Source: Yponomeuta sedellus
Taxonomy: Eukaryota > Arthropoda > Insecta > Lepidoptera > Yponomeutidae
Direction: 5' to 3'
DNA: 64,000 bases
NCBI GenBank assembly: GCA_934045075.1
Contig: OW203725.1
Coordinates: 14,816,269-14,880,268, forward strand
Shown here: positions 11,517-22,024 of the stretch, piece after piece
Position numbering within the stretch: the first letter of the stretch is position 1
How the letters are laid out: every line of letters starts with the position of its first letter
Made by a program: the position numbers and the translations under genes
The notes under the pieces: generated by a model
Told to the model about the DNA's origin: nothing
Database searches by the model: none
What the model saw: only the letters and a program-made list of their open reading frames with translations

Positions 11517-12052
11517 CGCGTCGCTTGTTTTCTCACAAAAGTATTGGTGTCGGTGGTGATGTGTTCGAGTCTTGCTTCTGCTTGAAAAAGTGGGAGGGAG
11601 GGCGGTCCATTAACTAACCGCATGGTGCTTGTGTGATTTTTGGCGGAATTTAGCAAAGTAATCTTCACTTTTTAATGCTATTATGGAATTCCGCAAAGTA
11701 ACGCCTGATTCTATACAACACAAGTTATTGTTATACTTCTTTTTCTTTGAGCTGCGCTCTAAATTTTTGAATGCATAAAGCTCGCATTGTAGGTATAGTT
11801 AGATCGATAAGTTTCTTTATTGGATGCAAATTGAACTTGTAGAAATAGTTTTCTGTATTTTTTTATCATTACATTAGTAATGATATCGTAGGTTAAATAA
11901 ATATGGCACACCAAGGTTTGCGTCGCCAGCTAATATCATATAATATTAAAATAGACTGCTATATTTACTGAATGTTTAGTTAAGGAATAAATAATATCGA
12001 CGTTTTCGTGTTGTTTGTTCAATCCTTATGGATTTTTACTTTTGTCTATGAC

Positions 12053-12265
12053 CCCCAGTATAACTTTGACTTTCTATAATTATGCAACCTAGTACGATTG
12101 TAAAATTTCCAGTGTACACAGCAGTTGTCCCTTTCTGGCACAAAGAATCATTGTAAGAGTAACAAGGAAAGCTATTCAATAATTACTTTTTATTTTACGG
12201 CTCCTTCTATGCTTTAGTTATTGTTCTGATCACAGAACATAAAAAAAGAGTAGAAGTAGCGACAT
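12053..12265 (+). repeat. MITE copy 1 (right end intact)
   Basis: About 180 bp, from the shared TAACTTTGACTTTCTATA to the block ending CTATGCTTTAGTTATTG, recur at 14626-14795 with small indels. After the shared body this copy keeps CACAGAACATAAAAAAAGAG (from about 12232), whose reverse complement begins the second copy, so it is one terminal inverted repeat. A short fragment of the same family is at 8292-8325. Confidence 0.55.
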
Positions 12266-12602
12266 GACACATTAGTACGAAAACCAGTGTAACCAAACTG
12301 ATACTTACAAACCAAACGCACACTACGAATGCCAACCTGCCATTGGTAAATAAAGTCAATGCCGAAAAGGTGTACATCATAAAAGTTTCAATTAAAATAT
12401 GCACCTTTTTGTAATGTCTACAATGATCAAAGTCAAATGACAATGATGAAATTAAGGTTGACATTTTGTAGTAACGCTACTCTACACTATATGAAACTAC
12501 CGCCGCGACGGAGCGAAAAGAACTTTTACCAAGTAAGACAGAAAGTTCAAAATTGAAAAACAAGTACATTCTCAGTTTGGGATGGGACAATGCGAGTTCT
12601 AG

Positions 12603-12629
12603 TTTGTCGATAGGGAACCTATCGACAAA
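12603..12629. repeat. Perfect 12-bp hairpin
   Basis: TTTGTCGATAGG (12603-12614) and its exact complement (12618-12629) are separated by GAA. Its role is unknown. Confidence 0.6.
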
Positions 12630-13404
12630 TTATACTCGTACAAACAGTTTACACATTAACGGCCGAATATGAATACTGGTACTTAGAAGTATTTTTAGCT
12701 ATTTCTTTTTTGCCTGCGGGTTGACTGGTAGAAAATGCATCTTTTCTACATTATCTTTTGTACAATATAGTATATTTCATTACAAGTGCGGAAAGGCTGT
12801 CATTGCAAAGAGTTCCGACAAGTTGCAATGACGGTTCGGCACGTGTACTGAACGACTATTTTTAATACAGTTGCGAAAAAAATAAGCAATTTAATAAAAG
12901 AAAATATTTAGAAAATAGCGCCAACCGTAAAAAAATATAAGCAGAGATTTTTTTTCTTCACCCATTCTAGAAGGCAAAGGGAACTATGCCCATACAGCCA
13001 AGTCTTCAGAAGAATTTTTTTATTGATATGAAATGAAAATGAAATTTAATGAGATGAAATGAAACCTAACTTAACTCATTCAATCAAATCATTAAATCTG
13101 ATATTGAAACAAATTAGTAGCTCATAAAAACTTCTATGATTTTTTTTAGTAAAAACTTCATGGTTGGTTTTTCTTTTTAATAGACATTATTTTGACAGTT
13201 GGGAAAGAAAACGCACGGGTGCGGGAAAGGTAAAAAAAGCACGAGTGTTTAATAGCCCACATCCCGCATGCTATACGTCCGTGTAATACGCCACTTTTTG
13301 AGCAACTGTATTAAAAAAGAGTTAACACTAATAGGGTACATAGACGCACAAATAAAACAATGTGGTAGATTTCATATTTTAAAATTTTATCTCTTATTTA
13401 AAAC

Positions 13405-13470
13405 TAGCTTCAACCCGCTGCTTCGCGGGCGTTAGAAATTATAAAACGGGAAATATAATGTATTCTACGA
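13405..13470 (+). repeat. Dispersed lepidopteran repeat fragment
   Basis: AAACTAGCTTCAACCCGCTG and the following CTTCGCGGGCGTTAG form a GC-rich island in AT-rich DNA. It resembles a motif I recall as abundant in lepidopteran intergenic DNA and probably derived from a LINE. Family assignment is from memory. Confidence 0.35.
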
Positions 13471-13930
13471 CTCAATTCAGATCTTTGTCTATCTGTACGC
13501 CATGTTTCATACGATAATACTAATTTTATTGACGATGGTACTAATATATTTTATTTATACACAAGAGTCTAACCTGGAAGTGAAGCAAATTTTTTCTGGT
13601 ATTGCTGCATCACATAAGTGCCACCTTCCGCCATTTTTAGTGTTTATGAAGTGTTCATGAAAATGCTTAGAATAAATTGTGTTCATTTTGCCTTCCTGTC
13701 GCTGCCATCCATTTTAATTTCGTATCCGGTTCCTTAGAAAACTAAACGAAAACTCACTTCCAAATTGTTTTGATTCCGAGAGGGTTGTTGTAACATTGCC
13801 TTGGTTTTCTGTTGTCAAAGGTGTAAGATGAAAATTACTTCGATAGCTTCTTAGACATTTCAGTCACTGATAAACTGGTGAAGAAAAACTATATCGCGAT
13901 ATATGTGCTCATGTCATATCTTGTATGAAA

Positions 13931-14053
13931 AGTAGTAATGTATGAGCTCCAATGACAGTTTTCACATGCAGAACGACCAGCCGGCGACCGGAGCTCATAC
14001 ATTACTACTTTACCCGGCCCGGCAACCGGACGGCGACCGAATGCATGTGAAAA
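13931..14053. repeat. Nested inverted repeats, probable MITE
   Basis: A perfect 20-bp inverted repeat (13931-13950 with 13990-14009) overlaps a second pair (TTTTCACATGCA 13959-13970 with TGCATGTGAAAA 14042-14053). The interior is rich in CCGGCGACCGG-like repeats, unlike the surroundings. It looks like one foldback element inserted in, or overlapping, another. Confidence 0.55.
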
Positions 14054-14585
14054 GGCACTTAGGAAGTAGGTATAAAATAACAACAATTATTTTACCTACT
14101 TAGACGAATTGTAATTTACGATACCTAAGTACCATTAAGTATGTAGGACTACTAAGTCATAGACAATTATCGATAGATTTTTATCATGTGTGCCCCCATC
14201 CGTAATTGAGTAGAATTCAAATTATGACAGAAATTTCTAGAGAAGGTACACTTTCTTCGATGAAAATTTAACTTTACTAACCAGTAAATAAAGGTGGTTT
14301 CACTTTTTCATTTTCGGATTGGTTTCCGTGCTCATGTCATTACAAATTTAATTAAAAATACAATGAAATACGTCTTACCGATGAAATATTATGGCATGAT
14401 CGGTATATTTTAGTGCCCAGCTTTTACTTTTGCTCTCTAACACAACACAACAAGGCATTTTAATCGTGTTTTCACCATTTTTTTCTTTACTAGAAGCGCA
14501 CGGCAACTGAAGTAAACAAAACTGTCACCGACTACGCATAAGCAATACATTGCTAATGTGAGGCACGCGGGCACCGCCCACTTAC

Positions 14586-14795
14586 GACTTCTACTCTTTT
14601 TTTATGTTCTGTGGTTCTGATAATATAACTTTGACTTTCTATAGGCAACCTAGTACCTACGATTGTAAAATTTCGAGTGTACGAGTACACTGCAGTCGTC
14701 CTTTTCTGGCAAAAAGAATCATTGTAAGAGTAGCAAGGAAAGCTATTCAATAATTACTTTTTATTTTACGGCTCCATCTATGTTATTGTTCTTTT
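14586..14795 (+). repeat. MITE copy 2 (left end intact)
   Basis: It starts with ACTTCTACTCTTTTTTTATG, the inverse of the terminal repeat of copy 1, continues with the same ~170-bp body as 12053-12233, and ends at a 19-base T run (14792-14810). This copy therefore kept the left terminus and lost the right one, the opposite of copy 1. Confidence 0.55.
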
Positions 14796-14999
14796 TTTTT
14801 TTTTTTTTTTGTAATTTATGGCCTGGTAACACGACCTTTAAGCCATATCTTTATTTATAAAGAGTTTTCGTTTGTTTAGGTATTTTCATTTCACTATACC
14901 CTGCTTATGGTGTTTTTAATGTATTTATACACAGGTTTGAAAGCACTTTTTACTTTTAGGAATTGTTTAAGCGTTGGCGGGCGGGAGGAATCACTAGTT

Positions 15000-15485
15000 T
15001 TTATCACTTCACTTAGTTCACTTGCAAGCACTAGTCTGTCAAATAGAAAGTAGGAGTGGGTCGTTGTCCGATTTTTCTACGACGAAACGCAACCGTTTTT
15101 TCTGGAACGAAAACAGGTCCTTGAAACGGTCCTCGTTCGCAACTGGTTTCATTGTATGCGAACGAGCAAGGCGCAGAGGACGGTCAAACAAGTGCGAACG
15201 AGACGAAATCACGAAACATCGGAAAAAATAAGTTGTTTTACACGATATTCGACTGTATACTCACAGACGTAAAGATTACTTTATTGTATCACAGACCAAA
15301 ACGAACGGAACGAGCAAGGAGTCGACGACGACGTCGCAATGATCTCATTACGTTCTAGGCTCTATTACTATAGCACTAAAGGACATATCCGCGTCAAACA
15401 ATCTAAGGACTGGTCTCGCGACGAACAAACGCTGGCACTGCTTTAGAGTCGCTGGCACTGCTTTAGAATGAAACGTAAAACGTTC
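15000..15485. other. Unassigned segment with short tandem duplication
   Basis: There is no recognisable gene; the open frames at 15022-15358 are low-complexity ACGAACGA-type sequence. A 20-bp unit beginning GCTGGCACTGC is duplicated exactly in tandem at 15431-15450 and 15451-15470, apart from the last bases. Confidence 0.5.
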
Positions 15486-15540
15486 CTATCGTCGCGGAAC
15501 ACAAAACGGTCTTATAAAACGGTTCGTCTTTGCAACGATC

Positions 15541-16984
15541 ACGCCTAATAGAAAGCTTTGACATTGACATTCAAATATTATATGATCAACGGTAGCTTCA
15601 TCAGCTCCACAGAATTTACAAACACTGGAATGGATTATTCCGAGCCTGGCTAGGTGTGATGGCGCTCTATTATGACCAAATCTCAGTCTGTTAATTGTAG
15701 TGATATAGTCACGACTGGCTTCTTTCAGATCATCGTACCACGGTTTTACTGGTAAGGTTTCTTGTATGCTTCCATACCATTGCCCTTTCGTTTCTTGGTC
15801 CTTCCTCCAGAATTCTTCCCACAACTTGTTTATACTTAAATTTATATTATACAAATAGTCACTCATGGGTACATTCACAGCATGACTAACATCAAGCTTA
15901 TTTATCCCTTCAAATGCTACTTTGTCTGCTACTTCATTACCTGTAATACCTTTATGAGATGGTACCCACATGAAAGATATGTCTTTACCATTGAGATAAT
16001 GGTCATAAACAATTTGTTTTAATATATACAAAATAAAGTTACTTCTAAAATTTATGTTTATATGTACAAGACCCTGAATTAGACTTAAAGAATCTGTTAC
16101 AATTAGAAAGCTTCTACAGTCATTTACATTTCTTATTCGTGTCAAAGCCTGATAAACAGCATAAGCCTCAGCAGTGAATATTGTACAGACATCTTGCAAG
16201 ACAAAACTCTGCGCAAATTTAATTTGTGGGTCATATAAAGCAGAGTGCACAAATGCCTCACCTTTACTACCATCTGTGTATATTGTGTAATAACTATTCA
16301 TTGAGAGAAAGTGTAACATTTCTGTGTTGTTCATTACAGTATCTAAAACATTGATTGGGTGAATAATACATTCATAAGGAAATGAATAGCAGGGCCATTG
16401 ACACTGCTTTTTGACAAAACTACAACTATTTTTAACTTCCAGAACAATATCATGCAATGCCGGACATCTGCCAGCCAAGAGGCCCTCCCCAGTTGCCAAA
16501 GGACCAGTGGAGGCATATTCACCAGGTACAATTTTGTTAATTATTTTCAGATTATTTGCATATAACAGTTTGAGGCAAAACCTCTCTGCCAACAGAAGTC
16601 TCCTCAGGATTAATGGCATTATCTTGGTCTCAACTTCCATGGCCCTTATGGGAGTCGAACACATTGCACCTGAAATAATTCTCAAAGCCCTGTTCTGTAA
16701 AACATCTAACTTTCTTGTATGTTTACTATTTAAGTATGCTATGGAGCTGTAATCAAAATGACTTCTTACAATAGCTTTGTACAAAATTGATAAGGTTTTG
16801 GGGTCTGATCCCCAGGAAACACCAGCAAGGCATCTGAGTATATTCAATGCTTTCAATGCATTTATTGAAATATACTTGATGTGCTCTTCAAAGGAAAGTT
16901 TTTCGTCAATTATAACACCTAAAAATTTTTTGGATCTAACTCTATTTATAACTTTCCCACTATATACAACCTCATTAGATGGAT
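15541..16984 (-). pseudogene. LINE A ORF2 C-terminal part: RT thumb, RNase H, zinc motif
   Basis: Continuing ORF2 in another frame, it begins in the RT thumb (KKFLGVIIDEKLSF, LRCLAGVSWGSD) and then carries an RNase H domain with the four acidic positions visible (YTDGSK, TAEAYAVYQAL, VTDSLSL, GNEVADKVA). It ends with a cysteine-histidine motif (CKFCGADEATVDHIIFEC). Soon after that the sequence becomes foreign near 15541, although the frame stays open to 15486. RNase H places the element in the I/R1/LOA group rather than Jockey. It is split from the N-terminal part by the shift near 16988. Confidence 0.8.
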
Positions 16985-19144
16985 TGTCTTTTCAAAAATC
17001 ATTACACTACTTTTTGATGCATTGATATGCAAGTGCAGGATATCATTGTAATAATGGTCTAATTGACCTAGTGCCTCATTGATGTTGTCCATTGCAACCT
17101 GTACATTTCTATTGCTAGTGTAAAGTACAATGTCATCTGCAAATTGCAGTATATTAACATTTCCCGCATCTACATATTTACAAATTTCGCTAATATACAA
17201 ATTATACAATAATGGTGACAGTGTGGCACCTTGCATAGTACCTTTTGATGCAGTTCTTGGGCCATGTAATATATTATTGTGTTTCACATAAAGTGTTCTA
17301 TTATTCAGAAATTCATATATCCATTTACAGAGTCGTCCAGGAATGCCTAAACTAGACATAATCCTCACAAGAATACTAGGATCTACATTATCAAATGCAC
17401 CTTGAACATCCAAAAATACACATACAATGTGTAATTTAGATTTCTTTGCATTTTTCAGATCAGATATCAAAGAAATGAAGTTGTCAGAGCAACTACGTCC
17501 ACGACGAAAGCCATATTGCACATCAGGGATGATACCATTTGCTTCAACATACCAGTCAAGTCTGATTTTTATCATATTTTCAAATAACTTACCTAGACAT
17601 GAAGATAAAGATATGGGTCTATAAGAACTAGCTAGCTCTGGTGGTTTATCTTGTTTAAGTATTGGAATAACACACTGTGTTTTCCATGATTCTGGTATTG
17701 TGTTGCTAAGCCACAAGGCATTGAGAATGTCAAGAAACAATTTTTGTACAGACTCATGAAGGTTTCCAATCAAACTGTAGGGTAGATTATCTAAACCAGG
17801 AGTGGTGTTACGTCTAGACTGTAAACTCATCAAAAACTCATTCCATGTAAATGATTTAAGCAAAAAATTCGTATCTCCATTGTCATTATTCATATCAAAA
17901 CACCTGTTCAAATTACTAGTATCTGCCAAATTAGTATTATCCGAAAGCTTATCGAGAAAAGAGGAAATGAATTCATCTTTACATGATTTATTACTGCTCC
18001 TGATACCCTTAAACATCTTAATCATGTTCCAAATTTTACTAATTGGGGTAGTTCTGTTAAATGTATTACATAAGTTACTCCATCCACATTTCTTCTGTTC
18101 TAAAATTGTTCTCTTTTTTAGAGCATCTAGTTTTTTATAATTGATGTAATTCTCTATGGTAGGATCACTTTTATATAATTTCAATGCATCGTAAGAAGCA
18201 ATAACACTTTGCTCACATACTTCATTCCACCAAGGTGTAGGGGTCCTACTGATATATTTACTTGTTTTAGAGAGCTTTGGAACTGTTATTTCCTTGAGCT
18301 GGTTTAAACGAGAGCAAAACTCGGAATATGACTCAAGTGGGTTTTCCACATTCATAGTAAAGTTTTCAAATATGTTTTCAGATAATTCGTGATACTTATT
18401 CCAGTTGGTTTTACTAAATAAAAACTTTTCAACAGGAGGGTTAATCTGATATTTATCAATAGCCAAGGCTATTTCTGTAATTGTGGGATAGTGGTAACTT
18501 CCCATAGGATCGTCATGCACAGACCATTGACAAAATGGCGCCAGACTTGCACTAGCAAAGGTAACATCAATAGCAGAAGGATTTTGTGTGGGACGGTTCA
18601 CAGTTGTATAATTTCCATCATTCAAAATGCAAAGATCATTTTCGTCAATTACATTATACAAGTCCTGACCTCGACCTTTAGTTGATAAACATCCAAATGC
18701 AACATGGTGCGCGTTAAAGTCACCACTTATAAGAATAGGTTTAGGGAGATCTTTTATAATGTTAGTCAATCTATTTATCCTGATATGACCACCTCTAGGT
18801 GGGCAGTATACACATAAAACAGTCATAGTCCCTAATTCTGTAGATAATGAAATAGCAATAGTTTGTATATCATCATGAAAAGTTGTATCTAAAACAGTGT
18901 ATTTTAAGTAAGGTTTTACTAGAATAGCTACTCCATTGTGTTTATTAATTGCATTTTTACTGTACATATTATAACCAGGGATTCTAAAATTGTTATTTTC
19001 TTTTAACCAGGTTTCATTCAGCAAACAAATGTCTATATTTTCTTTTTGTAAAAATTTTATTAATAATGGTTTCTTACTGTTAAGACTTTGTATATTGTAC
19101 TGCGCTATGCGTAACTGTGGAATTGTTATATTTGAATCAGCCAT
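16985..19144 (-). CDS. LINE A ORF2 N-terminal part: AP endonuclease and reverse transcriptase
   Basis: This open frame of about 720 residues starts at ATG 19144. An APE-type endonuclease comes first (RIAQYNIQSLNS, LLNETWL, ISGDFNAHH). The reverse transcriptase follows, with YRPISLSSCLGKLFE, FLDVQGAFDNVDPSIL and the catalytic LQFADDIVLYTS. Function: nicking of target DNA and target-primed reverse transcription. A one-base shift near 16988 ends this frame within the RT thumb; the remainder continues at 15541-16984 in another frame. All catalytic motifs seen are intact. Confidence 0.85.
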
Positions 19145-20334
19145 TATATTGCAAGATTTTTTAAAAGCATATCTTTTATTGATGACGTGGTTATGGGCAC
19201 ATCATCTGACTTATTACCTAACTGTACCAATGTGTTGACAAGGGCCATCAACACATCATTATTTTCTATAATTTGAGCTCTGATGTTTGTGGGGGAAACA
19301 TTAGTTTTATTTTGATCTCTAGTGACATCTACATCATTATTTATTCCCATCGATTTGGTATTAACCATAGACTGAGACTCAAGCTGGGGTTTAACAATTT
19401 TGTAATATTTCATTGGCGTTTTTACAGTTTTCCTAGTGTCCAAACGAGGAAAATCTACTTCTGTTTTTGAAGCCGCAACACTGGCGTATGTTATATTATT
19501 CTTTTTTTCCATAATTTTCCTCATTTTTACCGGACATGTCCTGGAAATCGCCAAATGAGCTCCACCACAGTTAATGCAACATAGCTCATTGGGTCTGTCG
19601 CAATCTTTGTAGGAGTGCTCACCAGAGCAGCAGCTACACCGTTGTTTGCCGTTACAAATTTTAGCAGAGTGGTTGAATTTAAAACAGCGATAGCACTGCT
19701 GCAATGGTGGCACATAATCGAACACGCGATATGCGAATAGATCGTACTGGACGCAATCGGGCAATGAGTTAGACAAGAAGGTAACGCTAACTGTCTGCAG
19801 GGCGACACGAGTCTGCCCAACTTTCTTCGTGAAGCGCCGGATGGCGACGATTTCGTATATCGATGACAGTTTCGAGTACAGTTCCTTGTTCGATATGTTG
19901 GTGGGAACAAATCGAATAATTCCGATCCGTTCAATCTGGGCAGCTGGTATATAAGCCTTTAGTTTGTACTTTTCAAGAAAAGCTGTGTTGCTGATGAAGT
20001 TGTTGGCCGTGTTGTATTGTTTAAATATGACCACAATTTTATTGCCATTCACACGACGAATTGCCATCACACCTTTTACTTCAGTAGAAAAAATATGGTT
20101 GAGGTATATAGGGCTTTTATTTCCTAATCGCTCTTTGTCCTGACTTTCAACAAACACTTTAAACTCGGTGTTAACAGAGTTTTCTGGATATAGTCTTTTA
20201 TAGTTTGGTTTAAAGTAAGGTTTAAAGTTAATTTCCTCACCGCTTACGCCATCGCCATCATCGCAAACAGTCTGTTGTCTCTTGCGGACCTTGGGGTTCG
20301 GGGGATTTTCCCCCTCGCCCTCATTACCATCCAT
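19144..20334 (-). CDS. LINE A ORF1, gag-like nucleic-acid-binding protein
   Basis: This 396-residue open frame runs from ATG at 20334 to a TAA sharing bases with the ORF2 start (TAATG). It has a basic/acidic N-terminus, a central region related to ORF1 of the second I-group LINE here (KLKAYIPAAQIERIGIIRFV), and three zinc knuckles: CYRCFKFNHSAKIC, CSCCSGEHSYKDC and CINCGGAHLAISRTC. ORF1 proteins coat the LINE RNA and chaperone it. The frame is intact. The TAATG arrangement suggests ORF2 is translated by termination and re-initiation. Confidence 0.85.
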   Translation of the reverse strand: MDGNEGEGENPPNPKVRKRQQTVCDDGDGVSGEEINFKPYFKPNYKRLYPENSVNTEFKVFVESQDKERLGNKSPIYLNHIFSTEVKGVMAIRRVNGNKIVVIFKQYNTANNFISNTAFLEKYKLKAYIPAAQIERIGIIRFVPTNISNKELYSKLSSIYEIVAIRRFTKKVGQTRVALQTVSVTFLSNSLPDCVQYDLFAYRVFDYVPPLQQCYRCFKFNHSAKICNGKQRCSCCSGEHSYKDCDRPNELCCINCGGAHLAISRTCPVKMRKIMEKKNNITYASVAASKTEVDFPRLDTRKTVKTPMKYYKIVKPQLESQSMVNTKSMGINNDVDVTRDQNKTNVSPTNIRAQIIENNDVLMALVNTLVQLGNKSDDVPITTSSIKDMLLKNLAI

Positions 20335-20447
20335 TATTTTAAGCCAATTATAACTATAATAGTATTATTTACGACTATTAGTCACAATAAAAATTAATAA
20401 AGTTGGGACAATAATTTAAGTCGACCGCCTTTTTTCAAGTTCCCGCC

Positions 20448-20981
20448 AAGAATCTGTTATTGTTCTGAGATTGGTCCGTAGGTATCGATATTGCGCGACC
20501 TGATAACGTAGGGCAATAATGCACACCCCAATAATTGGTGTTTTTTGGTCATGAACTCATGAATTATCGGGACGTGCATTATTGGTAAAATTATGGAGTA
20601 ACGTCCACACACAGTACCTAGGGTAGGTACTAAATAAATAAGCGGCACAGAACAATTAAATCATAAGCGGAAGGGCGTTCATATTCATATGGAGCATGAA
20701 CATGTGAGCATGAACAGGCCTTATCTAGTCCAGCGTGTGGGTGCCCCAACACTCTCCAAAAGTTTAATCTGTTAAACGCTCAGAACAGTTCATATTCTGA
20801 GGTGAAACATACCTAAAAAAAATATGTACAGGAAAAAAAAAACAAATGTCAATTGTCAAGCAAGAAAAGTGTCAGTGAGGAGTGAATGAAGAAAGCAAAA
20901 CGAGAAACAAAAAAATCAAATTTGCCCGAAGTTATCACGATTTATGCACACCGCATTTAAAATTCTTGGAATAAATTAAAA
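20448..20981. other. ROMO1 upstream region, no gene seen
   Basis: This contains AT-rich sequence between the LINE 5' end and the ROMO1 start. It presumably holds the ROMO1 promoter and 5' UTR, but no clear TATA box or initiator can be pointed out. Confidence 0.4.
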
Positions 20982-21387
20982 ATGCCGGTTCCTGGTGGTA
21001 TGTACCAAAACCAGGGCCCCACTTGTTTTGATAAAATGAAAGTGGGGTTCATGATAGGATTTTGCGTTGGAATGGCGAGTGGCGGTCTTTTCGGAGGGTT
21101 CACTGCTTTGAGGTTAGTCCTTAGTAACATTTGATTAACACTCAATTGAGGGGTTCTTTTTGGGCAGGTCTAATAACCAATTTCCCACAATATCATTATC
21201 TTTTCTATTTTAAGTTTATTTCGTCGGAAGAGTGCAGGATGATTGACATTTTTGGTAATGTTATAAATTATCTTCCAGATATGGTTCCAGAGGTCGAGAA
21301 TTAGTGCATTCTGTTGGAAAAGTTATGATTCAAGGAGGGGGCACTTTTGGAACATTTATGGCTATTGGAACTGGAATAAGATGCTAA
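20982..21387 (+). CDS. ROMO1: Reactive oxygen species modulator 1 (mitochondrial inner membrane protein)
   Basis: Two exons, 20982-21112 and 21279-21387, join across a GTTAGT donor and TTCCAG acceptor to give 79 residues, the same length as vertebrate ROMO1. The protein starts [20 protein letters not shown], has a glycine-rich hydrophobic helix ([19 protein letters not shown]), then RGREL, a second helix region with [17 protein letters not shown], and stops at TAA. The two cysteines and the C-terminal GTGIRC block match the family. ROMO1 is a small inner-membrane protein linked to ROS production, cristae and TIM23-dependent import. A poly(A) signal AATAAA lies at 21463-21468, 76 bases past the stop. 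The gene looks functional. Confidence 0.95.
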
Positions 21388-21462
21388 TTTGAAGTTGAAC
21401 TTGCATGTTTGTAGAACTTGTATTATAATAATTATCTAGTTGTAAATTACTTTATAACATGT

Positions 21463-21468
21463 AATAAA
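21463..21468 (+). terminator. ROMO1 polyadenylation signal
   Basis: Canonical AATAAA, about 75 bases downstream of the ROMO1 stop codon, in a short AT-rich 3' UTR. Confidence 0.7.
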
Positions 21469-21499
21469 CCCATAAATGTTTATTTGTGATCTACGTGTT

Positions 21500-22024
21500 A
21501 GTATTTTTTCAGTAGATTCATACGTCTTTTACTTTTTTACAAATAGGGACAAAACTGTCATATTCAGTTCTGGGACAAAGTCTAATTTGTTAATGTGATC
21601 CTAACTTTGTAAAAAAGACTGATAAGTAATATGACTGAACAAATTTTATTGCAAAACCATAGAAAATTAATTAAGTACTGAAAGTGCACTAATGCACTTA
21701 GGCGACTTAATTTTACGGAGCAACAAAAATATAAACTACAAGTACAAAGGTCTACTTACGTGCAGTTAATATAACTTCTTGGTATAATTTAAGCTGTCCA
21801 ATATTGGAAACTAATTTATTATCCTTTTTGCTAACTAAATGCTAATTTATTAAGGAGATTCAGTGACATTGCATTTTTACAGGAGAGATGAATGCTGTCA
21901 CCTTTTTGGGTCCTGTTAATTAAAGTCGATTTTGTAATATTTAATTTTATCTATTTGTTGACTTCAGCTCAAGTGGGACCCAATCGCCAATTCCCATAAT
22001 TGTAGAAATTTTTCTAGTACTAAC
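21500..22024. other. ERGIC3/ROMO1 intergenic or intronic region
   Basis: The remaining C-terminal exons of ERGIC3 were expected here on the minus strand but none is recognisable. An open stretch at 21760-21832 (-) ends in a GTAAGT donor but matches nothing I know. Confidence 0.4.

Larger units (their letters stand above)
11517..13404. other. No gene recognised; repeats only
   Basis: Apart from the MITE copy at 12053-12265 and the hairpin at 12603-12629, this stretch shows only AT-rich sequence, with no convincing coding frame on either strand. Confidence 0.5.
15541..20447 (-). mobile_element. I-group LINE A, 3'-truncated
   Basis: This minus-strand non-LTR element has ORF1 (19144-20334) and ORF2 (about 15541-19144) overlapping as TAATG. 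The 5' end is placed near 20447, where a GC-rich, A-run start resembles the start of the related LINE at 52404. The frame becomes unrelated near 15541, before the expected C-terminus, 3' UTR and tail. No target duplication is visible, consistent with later loss of the 3' end. ORF2 has one frameshift near 16988. Confidence 0.8.

Noticed and set aside
11471..11535. Complete hammerhead ribozyme
   Set aside because: Only the core and helix II can be drawn; no convincing helix I/III and cleavage triplet, so reported as hammerhead-like only.
15022..15358. Basic Arg-rich small proteins
   Set aside because: Low-complexity ACGAACG-type sequence giving accidental open frames; no homology or splice context.
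21760..21832. Possible extra minus-strand exon ending in GTAAGT
   Set aside because: Open for about 24 codons but does not resemble the ERGIC3 C-terminus or any known protein; acceptor is poor.
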